Origin: Lentisphaeria bacterium
Lineage (GTDB): Bacteria; Verrucomicrobiota; Lentisphaeria; Victivallales; UBA1829
Assembly (NCBI GenBank): GCA_017503375.1
Contig: JAFVTF010000060.1
Location: 1 to 42,913 of the forward strand
Reading direction: 5' to 3'
DNA length: 42,913 nucleotides
Shown here: positions 9,369 through 16,813 of the stretch, piece by piece
Layout of the letters: each line of letters opens with the position of its first letter
Position numbering within the stretch: the stretch's first letter is position 1
The notes under the pieces: model-generated
The model's input: only the letters and a program-made list of their open reading frames with translations
What the model was told of the DNA's origin: nothing
Database searches by the model: none
Position numbers and translations under genes: made by a program

Positions 9369-10070
9369 TCACAGCGGCGGCCAGGGAGCAGGGCCATCGT
9401 CGCCTGCTTTGTTTTTATAGTCATAAACAGGTCTGATTGTCTGGAATCTCATTTCAACAATCGTATAATTCCGGACACTCCCATCCAGGAATGCAACATT
9501 TGCCTTTTCTCCGGGATGACGTGTATGAATCTTTCCGCCGGCGCCGCTTCCGTTACCGATTTGATAATACTGCCGGGGAGGATTGTAAAGAGCCTTTTTC
9601 GCAGCACTGTCAGCTATCATCCAGATACGGCTGAGCTGATTCATATATTTTGCTGTCGGTTTATAAAATTTACCTGCATTATCGTAGTTATTATATTCTT
9701 CCGGCATGGAATGTTTTCCATAAACGTGAATAAAAGAGGAGCCGAATTGATGAAGCAGATGTTCTGCAGGAGGAAGCGCCGGACAATACAAGGCTCTGAC
9801 ATTCTTGATATATCCCAATCTGGAAAGATAATCTGCCCATGTACCATTGCCATAATCTGCCGACAACCCCGGAGGCAAATGCCAACCGTTATTTTCATCA
9901 GCATACATGATATTGTAGAGAATTGCCTGTTTCAAATTCCCTGTACAATTGGATGTTCGGGCTTTGTCCCTTGCATTGTTGAGAGCGGGCAATAACATTC
10001 CTGCAAGGATTGCGATGATCGCGATCACAACAAGCAGTTCGATCAATGTAAAGCGTTGTCTTTTTTTCAT
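9369..10070 (-). CDS. Prepilin-like protein, H-X9-DG type (locus A, second copy)
   Basis: 233 aa. A type IV prepilin N-terminus: basic leader MKKRQR, then FTLIELLVV with Glu at mature position 5 and a long hydrophobic helix ending in LLPALNNAR, expected to be cleaved and methylated by a PilD-like peptidase. A conserved NCTGNLKQ follows. The globular part ends with the His...Asp-Gly signature [13 protein letters not shown] (ten residues between His and Asp here). These proteins are known as large paralogous sets in Lentisphaerae and Planctomycetes; their role is not established. GAGGAA precedes the ATG. A near-consensus promoter lies about 140-170 nt upstream, so this gene and the next may form a sub-operon. 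Confidence 0.9.
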   Translation of the reverse strand: MKKRQRFTLIELLVVIAIIAILAGMLLPALNNARDKARTSNCTGNLKQAILYNIMYADENNGWHLPPGLSADYGNGTWADYLSRLGYIKNVRALYCPALPPAEHLLHQFGSSFIHVYGKHSMPEEYNNYDNAGKFYKPTAKYMNQLSRIWMIADSAAKKALYNPPRQYYQIGNGSGAGGKIHTRHPGEKANVAFLDGSVRNYTIVEMRFQTIRPVYDYKNKAGDDGPAPWPPL

Positions 10071-10156
10071 TTCAGTTCCTCGTTTAAGTTCAGTTGGTTA
10101 TGTTTTTGGATATCCACTCTATTACGGAAAATGAGCGGGATCATTTTGACAGAAAC

Positions 10157-10175
10157 CTTGAGAAAGACACTCAAG
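10157..10175 (-). promoter_or_regulatory. Hairpin in the 5' leader of the prepilin gene
   Basis: CTTGAG / CTCAAG, a perfect 6-bp stem with a 7-nt loop, inside the roughly 130-nt untranslated leader between the promoter at 10210-10238 and the ATG at 10070. It could modulate translation or mRNA stability; no T-run follows, so it is not a terminator. Confidence 0.35.
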
Positions 10176-10209
10176 AGACATAAAACCTCAAAAAGTTCCA
10201 TCATTTTCT

Positions 10210-10238
10210 ATTATAGCAGAGATTCTTTATTTTGTCAA
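10210..10238 (-). promoter_or_regulatory. Near-perfect sigma70 promoter inside locus A
   Basis: -35 TTGACA (10233-10238), a 17-nt spacer and -10 TATAAT (10210-10215), both matching the consensus exactly. It lies just after the stop codon of the upstream hydrolase (10252) and drives the second prepilin-hydrolase pair, so locus A probably has at least two transcription units. Confidence 0.85.
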
Positions 10239-10251
10239 GCAAGATTTGGAT

Positions 10252-13200
10252 TTATTTGGAAAATGCACGCAAATTATCCAGTCTCGGGAAATTTCCTCCT
10301 TTTTCAGTTGTTGAAACCGTGATCAATATTTTTTCCATAGTTTGAGCTTGGAATACAAGTTCCTGATGTGTTGCGGCAGGAAAACTCTTTTCCGCCAGAA
10401 CAACCCATTTTCCCTGAATCCATCCTTTTGCCTGTATTTTCAGCGGTGCGGCTTTTTCAATATCCAGAGTGATTCTGCCGATTTTCTCGCTTCTTCCGCA
10501 GGAAATCTCAAATGAAGCAGAGGGAATTTTATTGTTATTCAGGTAGAGATAACTTCCATTCATGCCATCGAACATGTTCAGATAGGCATTCATTGTTTTG
10601 TGTCTGGTTGTTACATCAAGTTTTCCGCGATGTCGGGCTGCGTAAAAGAGGTCTGAAGCATTTTTCTTTTCAAATTCAGCTATGATCCGCTGCTGTTCCT
10701 TTTCATTTTCTGCAATGGATTCAGTATAGGGCGGATTCTTTGCGGTGGTATAAACATGAACTCCATAACGATCGAACTGATCCGTGATCACGCCGTTGAC
10801 GACCGGAACGGTTCTGTTTTCGCCCATGACATAGAGTTTATTGATGTTTTTCAATGCGGGTGAGTTAAACCGCAGTTTCCGTGCGGAAAGAGAACTGTTG
10901 CAGGCAATGAGATAAAGATCGTTCTTATATTTTCTCATGCAGAAGTGGGTTTCCGTACCGGCATCTGGAGAAGAGACTTCTCCGTGCTCTGCAAGGAGAA
11001 TTTCGGACATGGCAGATATTTCCTGCATGACAGCTTTCAATCCGGAATACTCTACACGTTCAGGCATGTAGGAGTAATATCCGAATTTCCAGCACCAGAA
11101 TTCGATCCCGTTTGCACCTTCAGCTATACAGGAGTATGCGAGGAGACGGGTTTCCCTGTAGTTGGAAAAACGCCCGTTGAGAACCCCTTCATTTCCAATC
11201 CGGTCATATGCCTGGAATACAGGAATGATACTCTTATATCCGGGCAGGATTTTCCGGAGGTACCGGACCTTGTTGGCAGTCGTACTCATGGGTCTCCTGC
11301 AAAGACCGTTTTTAACGTATCCCGGATAATAATCCATTCCGTAAATATCGCAGACTGAACCATAGGCTGCGCTCATGGAACCTTCGGCGTTCTGGGTCAG
11401 TCTGACAGGATGATGAGGGTCAAGATCATCTATGAGCTTTTTTGCATCCAGCCAGCTCTGGAGCGGCTCATTGAAATAACATTGAGGTTCATCCAGAATC
11501 TCATATCCCAGTAATCCGGGCTGCTGACGGTAACTTTTTACAAGATTGGTGAGTTTTTTCTCAACGCTGCTGAGTTTTGTTTCACTGAAATAATCCTTCT
11601 GGATCGTCGTGGCTGCAATACTCATCCACGCTCCGAATCCGGCTTTGTATGCCCCTTTGATCAAATTGATGTCTTTTGAGACAGGACCCCATCCACCAAA
11701 GAAATATGTGGCATTGATCCCCGCTTTCCGTTTTACATCATAATCTTCACCATACCACGGCATGATCGGGAAAAATCCCTTGCCATTGACAATGATATTT
11801 CCATTTTCTGCAATTCTGACTTCATAAGGATGCGGCGGAAGGATCCTGAGCCGGCGGCTGGCTTTGCCAAGAAGAGTTCCCTTCTGATTGCGCCATTCGC
11901 CGGAAACAGTGTAACTTCCTGTTTTCAATTTGGAAATATCGAATTTCCAGTTGAGCGTTCCGGAAGAAGGAATTACAGAAAACTTCTTTTCTGCAAGAGT
12001 TTTCCCTTTGGCATCTTTCAGAACCGCATGGAGAACACTGTTTTTGTAAAGATTGGAAGATGAGTTGAAAGTGAAAACTGTTTCAGCCTGTTTGAGGTTT
12101 TGTGTAGCAAAAACAGCATCTTTATAGTGCGGTTTAAGAAATTTTACTTCCAGAGATTCTGCTGTCGTAATTGCTTTGACCGGCAGCAGAGAACGGATAT
12201 TTCCCGATTTATCCGAAAGATAGCCGCTGATCAGATACCGTCCATGTTCCGGAAGCGTATAAGTGAAAGTTGCTTCAGCTTTTGCATTGGCAGCAGAACG
12301 GAATTTCAACTGTTGGCATGAGGAAATCACCTGATCCGGTCTCTTATCCGGAACCAGATTCAGATTTAACAGATATTCCTGAGATCGATCCAGACCGGAG
12401 ACGCTGATCTCAGCCTGATTTTTTCCGAGGATTCCTTTCCCCTTATCAAATTCTTCGATCAGGAGAGACAGTTTCTTGAGGTCGGGTTCCATTCCAATGA
12501 TGGAGCCGAATTTATCCACCTGATGCAGATTGCCGATCGTGGGAAACAGAGAGAGCAATTCCGGTGCAGATGCTTTTGAATTTCTTGCTATATTGATCCG
12601 CCAATCTGTTTTTTTTCCGGAATAAAAACGCATATTGCCAAACGGGATCCGGCATTCATAAATATAACGGTCTTTTTCAATTTTTACTGCATGATCCCAG
12701 CGGGGAAATTGCTTTGTGTGAAACGCATTCCCGTAAGATGCTGTATCACAATGTCCTTTGCCGGAATTCGCCGTGAATTGATAATACTCTCCCATCTTCT
12801 GTCCGGGGGAGAGAAAAATTTCGACCGAATCATCATTGCAGACCGGAATCTCGTAGCGGTCACATTTTGTTCTCAGTTTCAAAGGCTCTTTTTCGTAACA
12901 AACGACAGCTGCGTAGAATGCTTCGTTGTCATATCCGAGCAAGGCGTATGTCTTCTGTTTTGCCTTTTCTGCAGTCATGTTGTTGCGGAAAACTGCCGTT
13001 GGTACAGCATTTTTCCAGCAGGGATCAGAAAGGTCTCCATCAATGACAGGCGCTTTTGCGAAACGAACCGCTTTTACAGATCGGTCACTCGTTTTTTTTT
13101 GAGCCGGAGCAACTGCTTTATTATTGGTGAAACGAACGTTATCGTAGTAAAGAATCGTTTCTTCCTTCGGGCAGTTCAGATAAAAATTCATATTCTCCAG

Positions 13201-13713
13201 TCCGGTCCACGGGAAAAAGACATTTCCTTTCGGTTTGAGACGTACCGCTTTGGCATTTTGTTTCATCTCAAAAAACAGATTATTCATGCCCGGTTTCAAT
13301 CGGAATGAGGCATGGTAGACGACTTTTGCCCCCTCTTTATCAATACCGGTGAAGCGGCACCAGAGAACCACTTCTTTTTCCTGTACATTGTAAATATCAG
13401 CTGCCAGATATTTCCATTTACTTACATCCTGATAATTTTTCAGAAGAGTGAAGTCTGTTGCCGGCCAGGAACTTTTCTTGGGATTCCCTTTATAAATTAC
13501 CATCATGGATTGCTTGCCTTCTGTGGCGTGAAGCGATGTCAGGGAATGTTTCCCTCCGCAAACTGCCCATTTATGCTGTTTGCTTGTATAAAAACTTGTG
13601 AGAGAATCCGGCTTTTCAAATGAGCCGAACAGGAAATCTGCTGCGGAAAGTGAAACTGTTACGGCAGTTCCCAGGAATGCAGTGGTGAGAAGTTTTTTTA
13701 CTCTTGTATTCAT
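10252..13713 (-). CDS. Large secreted multidomain glycoside hydrolase (CBM9-like plus TIM barrel)
   Basis: 1153 aa when started at the ATG at 13713, which gives a clean signal peptide (MNTRVKKLL...SLSA, cleavage near residue 24). An earlier in-frame ATG at 13773 would overlap the previous gene and bury that signal. Residues about 30-200 form a beta-sandwich sugar-binding-like domain. Residues about 218-405 form a CBM9/DOMON-like module opening with APVIDGDLSDPCWKNA. Residues about 440-630 carry Ig-like beta domains. Residues about 640-980 form a TIM barrel with the acid/base motif YEILDEPQ (Glu742), as in GH2/GH5-type clan A enzymes. The tail resembles an F5/8-C domain. It lies 32 nt behind a prepilin gene. 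A retaining beta-glycosidase is likely; substrate unknown. Confidence 0.8.
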   Translation of the reverse strand: MNTRVKKLLTTAFLGTAVTVSLSAADFLFGSFEKPDSLTSFYTSKQHKWAVCGGKHSLTSLHATEGKQSMMVIYKGNPKKSSWPATDFTLLKNYQDVSKWKYLAADIYNVQEKEVVLWCRFTGIDKEGAKVVYHASFRLKPGMNNLFFEMKQNAKAVRLKPKGNVFFPWTGLENMNFYLNCPKEETILYYDNVRFTNNKAVAPAQKKTSDRSVKAVRFAKAPVIDGDLSDPCWKNAVPTAVFRNNMTAEKAKQKTYALLGYDNEAFYAAVVCYEKEPLKLRTKCDRYEIPVCNDDSVEIFLSPGQKMGEYYQFTANSGKGHCDTASYGNAFHTKQFPRWDHAVKIEKDRYIYECRIPFGNMRFYSGKKTDWRINIARNSKASAPELLSLFPTIGNLHQVDKFGSIIGMEPDLKKLSLLIEEFDKGKGILGKNQAEISVSGLDRSQEYLLNLNLVPDKRPDQVISSCQQLKFRSAANAKAEATFTYTLPEHGRYLISGYLSDKSGNIRSLLPVKAITTAESLEVKFLKPHYKDAVFATQNLKQAETVFTFNSSSNLYKNSVLHAVLKDAKGKTLAEKKFSVIPSSGTLNWKFDISKLKTGSYTVSGEWRNQKGTLLGKASRRLRILPPHPYEVRIAENGNIIVNGKGFFPIMPWYGEDYDVKRKAGINATYFFGGWGPVSKDINLIKGAYKAGFGAWMSIAATTIQKDYFSETKLSSVEKKLTNLVKSYRQQPGLLGYEILDEPQCYFNEPLQSWLDAKKLIDDLDPHHPVRLTQNAEGSMSAAYGSVCDIYGMDYYPGYVKNGLCRRPMSTTANKVRYLRKILPGYKSIIPVFQAYDRIGNEGVLNGRFSNYRETRLLAYSCIAEGANGIEFWCWKFGYYSYMPERVEYSGLKAVMQEISAMSEILLAEHGEVSSPDAGTETHFCMRKYKNDLYLIACNSSLSARKLRFNSPALKNINKLYVMGENRTVPVVNGVITDQFDRYGVHVYTTAKNPPYTESIAENEKEQQRIIAEFEKKNASDLFYAARHRGKLDVTTRHKTMNAYLNMFDGMNGSYLYLNNNKIPSASFEISCGRSEKIGRITLDIEKAAPLKIQAKGWIQGKWVVLAEKSFPAATHQELVFQAQTMEKILITVSTTEKGGNFPRLDNLRAFSK

Positions 13714-13745
13714 GAGTTTCGAGTCTTTCTTTGTTATAACAATTT

Positions 13746-14456
13746 TTATTTCGGATCCGGATTCGTAATACAAGTGTTTTCAAACACACTGTAGTTTACA
13801 TCACCGTAATAAGGGTGTGCTATTTCCTGCAAGGTGTTCGATCTTACACTGCCATCCAGATAGGCACGATTGACCCTTTTTCCGTTATCGTGCCGCAAAT
13901 GAGTTTTGTAACCGCCGCCGGAGAACCAGTCGATCCGGTATGCTTGCCGATATTCATTCCACCAGCCTTTTGAAACGGAGTCTGCAAGATACCATCTTTG
14001 AGAAGCCGATTTCATACGGGGAGATACGATTTTGGTATGAACATAGGCAACATCTGCATTTGTTTTCCGGGTTACATCCCAGTTCATACCATAGCTGTAA
14101 TATCCGTAATTTCCAAGAAGAAATGATGGCTTGTAATCCTGGCATTTTCCTAATTTATCGCTGATGGAGTAGCCGGATTTATCCAGAATTTTTGTCCAGG
14201 CAATTGTGCCGTCGAATGGAGGTGTCAGATAATCATTGTTATCGCCGGTGTATGAAAGACAGGAGCTGATCAACTGTTTCAGATTGCCCGAACAATTTAC
14301 TGTTTTTGCCTTCATTCTTGAATTATTTAATGCCGGAAGCAACATCCCGGCAAGAATTGCGATGATGGCAATCACAACAAGCAGTTCGATCAGCGTGAAG
14401 CACGCATGCTTTATGCCTGGGCTCAGGCATGAATGGTTGTTACCTGACATTTTCAT
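13746..14456 (-). CDS. Prepilin-like protein, H-X9-DG type (locus A, first copy)
   Basis: 236 aa. The leader is longer than in its paralogs (about 19 residues, [19 protein letters not shown]) and the processing junction reads [11 protein letters not shown], with Cys-Phe rather than Gly-Phe or Asn-Phe. The hydrophobic helix and LLPALNNSR follow, then NCSGNLKQ. The C-terminal His...Asp-Gly motif is [17 protein letters not shown] with a longer spacer. The ribosome-binding region is AGGAAAGGA, and a second ATG two codons in is possible. It is first after the regulator gene and 32 nt before the secreted hydrolase. By family it would be an inner-membrane pseudopilin. Confidence 0.88.
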   Translation of the reverse strand: MKMSGNNHSCLSPGIKHACFTLIELLVVIAIIAILAGMLLPALNNSRMKAKTVNCSGNLKQLISSCLSYTGDNNDYLTPPFDGTIAWTKILDKSGYSISDKLGKCQDYKPSFLLGNYGYYSYGMNWDVTRKTNADVAYVHTKIVSPRMKSASQRWYLADSVSKGWWNEYRQAYRIDWFSGGGYKTHLRHDNGKRVNRAYLDGSVRSNTLQEIAHPYYGDVNYSVFENTCITNPDPK

Positions 14457-14553
14457 TTTATTTATTCCTTTCCTGATTGGATTTTATCTGTAAAGCGATT
14501 TCATTAATGTTTTTTTGTCAGCAGGAAAAATGAAAAATCTTTGCGTTTGATCA

Positions 14554-15627
14554 TCATAAAACACCTGCACTTTCCCGCGGGACAAAATGAGTCGGGATCC
14601 CGACGGAAAATTTACTGTTGGAGTTATTGTTCAATGCGTATAACAAAAGTTTTGCGCCTTCTTCAGCCATCTGACGGATCGGCGTATCAACAGAAGCCAA
14701 CTGCAGTTTCTGTGCCGTTTCCGAACCGTAATCTGCCCGGTTTCCGATCCCGATCAGTCTGTAATCTTTCCCACGCCGGTACTCTTCCAGATCAAGGGCA
14801 TTAAGCAGATTGACCGCTATTTCATCGTTTGCTGTAAGGATAACCGCATTCCTGAATTCTTTCTGCCGGGTTCTAACCAGACGGTAACAGAACCGTTCCC
14901 GTTCACTGACCGGAGTCGTATGGATGGAGAGATTGCTTTCTTCGATTCCGTAAAGAGCCAGTTGTCTGCACCAGCAGTCCCGCGCATAAAGGGCGGAAGG
15001 ACTCTCTTCCGCTACAATGATAAACTTGTCAGTTTTTGACGGATGCAAGTAAGCCAGAGCTTCTTTGACACCAGTGTTTAAGTCGTAATACAAATGAGAA
15101 AACGCCTGACTCGGCAGATTGCTGTACCGGTAGACAATGACCGGTATCTTTATTTTTTGCAAAAAGGGAACCGTGATTTTATCCAGATAAAGACAGCTGA
15201 TCAGAAGCGCATCCAGATCTTTCAAAGAGTCTTTCAGCATCAAGTCAGAGTAAGGGACGATCCGGACCCGGCAATCATGGTTCCGGAAAAACTCCGCAGC
15301 ACAGTTGAAGTGACAATCCAGGATCCGGTTGATATCATCTGAAAGAAATTCCTTGCTGACTGTCTGATCGGCGATCCCAATTTGGATTTTCCGGCCTGTA
15401 CTTTCCTGATTGAAAAATGTTCCGCTTCCTTTGACCCGATAGAGAAGCCCTTCTTTCGTGAGGATATTCAGGACATTATGAGCAGTCGGAACAGAAACGT
15501 TATACTGCTTTGCCAATTCATTGGCGGACATCGCGGGGGTTCCACGCTGTATTTTTGAATAAGCAAGCTCCCGGCGCAGCTGTTCAGCGATCCGGCAACT
15601 TTTTGCAACCCTTGTCCGTTTGATCAT
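14554..15627 (-). CDS. GntR/LacI hybrid transcriptional regulator of locus A
   Basis: 357 aa. Residues about 10-75 are a GntR-type winged helix (MSANELAKQYNVSVPTAHNV, then LTKEGLLYRVKGSGTFF). Residues about 80-350 are a periplasmic-binding-protein-like sugar sensor of the LacI/GalR kind (DALLISCLYLDKITVPFLQK, VILTANDEIAVNLLNAL). This is the AraR architecture, in which sugar binding relieves repression. It is more diverged from the two other regulators in the window than they are from each other. It has its own strong promoter at 15654-15682 and GGAG nine bases before the ATG. The next gene starts 97 nt downstream with no clear terminator between, so it probably controls the prepilin-hydrolase genes that follow. 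Confidence 0.92.
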   Translation of the reverse strand: MIKRTRVAKSCRIAEQLRRELAYSKIQRGTPAMSANELAKQYNVSVPTAHNVLNILTKEGLLYRVKGSGTFFNQESTGRKIQIGIADQTVSKEFLSDDINRILDCHFNCAAEFFRNHDCRVRIVPYSDLMLKDSLKDLDALLISCLYLDKITVPFLQKIKIPVIVYRYSNLPSQAFSHLYYDLNTGVKEALAYLHPSKTDKFIIVAEESPSALYARDCWCRQLALYGIEESNLSIHTTPVSERERFCYRLVRTRQKEFRNAVILTANDEIAVNLLNALDLEEYRRGKDYRLIGIGNRADYGSETAQKLQLASVDTPIRQMAEEGAKLLLYALNNNSNSKFSVGIPTHFVPRESAGVL

Positions 15628-15653
15628 AATACAAATCTCCGTTATCTGATTAC

Positions 15654-15682
15654 ATTTTAATCAATATTTGTTATTTTGTCAA
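15654..15682 (-). promoter_or_regulatory. Promoter of the locus A regulator
   Basis: -35 TTGACA (15677-15682), exactly 17 nt, -10 TAAAAT (15654-15659). The start codon is 26 nt below the -10 box. Confidence 0.8.
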
Positions 15683-15800
15683 GTATATAGTCGGTTTATT
15701 TTATAAAAAGCCATCATTTATATATAAAAAAAATATTTTTAACCAAAATAAAACAAAGACAAAAGTATATAAAAAGTTGTAAAAATAAGAATCTTGCTAT

Positions 15801-15834
15801 AAAAAAAGCCTGCCGGGAAAAATTCTCAGCAGGC
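15801..15834 (-). terminator. Rho-independent terminator of the lipoprotein pair
   Basis: GCCTGC / GCAGGC stem (15808-15834) followed on the minus strand by seven T (15801-15807), 17 nt after the stop codon at 15852. Confidence 0.88.
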
Positions 15835-15851
15835 GTGATAAACTGAAGAAA

Positions 15852-16034
15852 TCAGTTCATGGGATTGACAACGAGGCCATCACCATAAACAGCACTTTCG
15901 ATGGAGATACCAAAGAAGGTGTTGTAGTAAACGTTACCGGAACGGGCACCGGACTTCGGAGTACGTGCGGACATGCAACCGGTGATTGTTGCAGCAACGA
16001 GAATTGCAGCGGCGAGAACAGCAAACTTCTTCAT
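15852..16034 (-). CDS. Small lipoprotein, tandem paralog 2
   Basis: 60 aa. A lipoprotein signal peptide, MKKFAVLAAAILVAATITGC, has a good lipobox (ITGC, Cys20 as the lipidated residue). The mature part is only 41 residues: MSARTPKSGARSGNVYYN, then FFGISIESAVYGDGLVV. The second position after Cys is Ser, not Asp, so outer-membrane sorting is plausible. It lies 34 nt behind its paralog (16069-16248) in one transcript. Ribosome-binding site AGAGAGG. I recognise no named family. The abundant-transcript layout (strong promoter, strong terminator, tiny lipoprotein) resembles structural lipoproteins such as Lpp, but there is no heptad helix, so that role is only a guess. Confidence 0.85.
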   Translation of the reverse strand: MKKFAVLAAAILVAATITGCMSARTPKSGARSGNVYYNTFFGISIESAVYGDGLVVNPMN

Positions 16035-16068
16035 TGTAAAACCTCTCTTACTTTCAGTTCGTTAAAAA

Positions 16069-16248
16069 TTATTTCTGACCAACGATGAGACCATCACCAT
16101 AGACAGCACTTTCAAGAGAAATACCAAAGAAAGTGTTGTAATAAACATACTTGGAACGGGCTCCGGACTTCGGAGTACGTGCGGACATGCAACCGGTGAT
16201 TGTTGCAGCAACGAGAACTGCAGCGGCGAGAACGAGAAACTTTTTCAT
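16069..16248 (-). CDS. Small lipoprotein, tandem paralog 1 (59 aa)
   Basis: ATG at 16248, TAA at 16069-16071, 59 codons. The protein reads MKKFLVLAAAVLVAATITGC, then MSARTPKSGARSKYVYYNTF, then FGISLESAVYGDGLIVGQK. It differs from its neighbour at only a few positions in the signal peptide and centre and at the last residues (VGQK versus VNPMN). Conservation of SARTPKSGAR and of YYNTFFGIS-ESAVYGDGL-V marks the functional core. A strong AGGAG sits nine bases before the ATG and a consensus promoter lies at 16309-16336. Lipidation at Cys20 is expected. Function unknown. Confidence 0.85.
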   Translation of the reverse strand: MKKFLVLAAAVLVAATITGCMSARTPKSGARSKYVYYNTFFGISLESAVYGDGLIVGQK

Positions 16249-16308
16249 AATATCATCTCCTGATATAAGTTAAACAGGAATTCCCCCATGGAATCCCATC
16301 TCTGTAAC

Positions 16309-16336
16309 ATTATACCACAATTTATCAAAAAATCAA
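16309..16336 (-). promoter_or_regulatory. Strong promoter of the lipoprotein pair
   Basis: -35 TTGATT (16331-16336), 16-nt spacer, -10 TATAAT (16309-16314). The 5' leader is about 50 nt. Confidence 0.82.
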
Positions 16337-16409
16337 GAGGGGGAAAAGCTTTTTTGGGATAATTTTCTATTTTTTTGTCTTCTTGTATCCTGTCTCATTC
16401 AAAAATATC

Positions 16410-16593
16410 GAGGCAATTTCAAAAGTCTTCAAAAATGTCAGAAAATTCTTGCAGAGTTCTGAAAATGGAGCGTTTTCGGCTTGTCCTCCGGAGTTTTAAC
16501 GAAGGAGGATGGAAAGCCACGCTCAAACTACCATTTCCATATCATCAGCAATCTCTTTTCAGCCAAATTTTGCCGGACTTTTGAAATTACCTC
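16410..16593 (-). mobile_element. MITE-like palindromic repeat, copy 2 (complete, 184 bp)
   Basis: Bounded by 18-bp terminal inverted repeats GAGGCAATTTCAAAAGTC (16410-16427) and, reversed, GAGGTAATTTCAAAAGTC (16576-16593), which differ at one base. Inside are the blocks shared with copy 1. The centre differs: GGCTT 16478-16482 pairs with AAGCC 16514-16518 and TCCTCC 16484-16489 pairs with GGAGGA 16504-16509. No open reading frame of note and no obvious target duplication. It occupies the otherwise gene-free stretch between the lipoprotein promoter and the GH123-like gene; the rest (16594-16736) is AT-rich with only a small GGCTG/CAGCC hairpin near 16690-16705. Confidence 0.75.
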
Positions 16594-16736
16594 AATGAAT
16601 GATAATTTTTTTTATTTAAATTTCGCTTGTTTTTTACAAAATCTGCAATATATCAAGTCTCAAAAGACTGGATTGCGGCTTCGGGGGGATGGCTGTAATT
16701 CAGCCTTCGTTTTAATGAAAACATGGGATTGGTTAC

Positions 16737-16785
16737 AAAAAAATTACGGGGCTGAAATGTTACTTACCGTAAACACTTCAGCCCC
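16737..16785 (-). terminator. Terminator of the GH123-like gene
   Basis: GGGGCTGAA / TTCAGCCCC with further pairing toward the loop (16748-16785). A T-rich tract (seven A on the plus strand at 16737-16743) follows in the minus-strand direction, 29 nt past the stop codon. Confidence 0.85.
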
Positions 16786-16813
16786 ATATCCATTTTGCTC
16801 CGCGCAGATAATC

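Noticed and set aside
13714..13773. Upstream start for the large locus A hydrolase
   Set aside because: It would add 20 non-conserved residues in front of a perfect signal peptide and overlap the preceding prepilin gene.
16410..16593. Integron attC site
   Set aside because: Conserved flanks with a variable hairpin recall attC, but no integrase, no cassette array and no GTT-type core were seen; inverted ends fit a MITE better.
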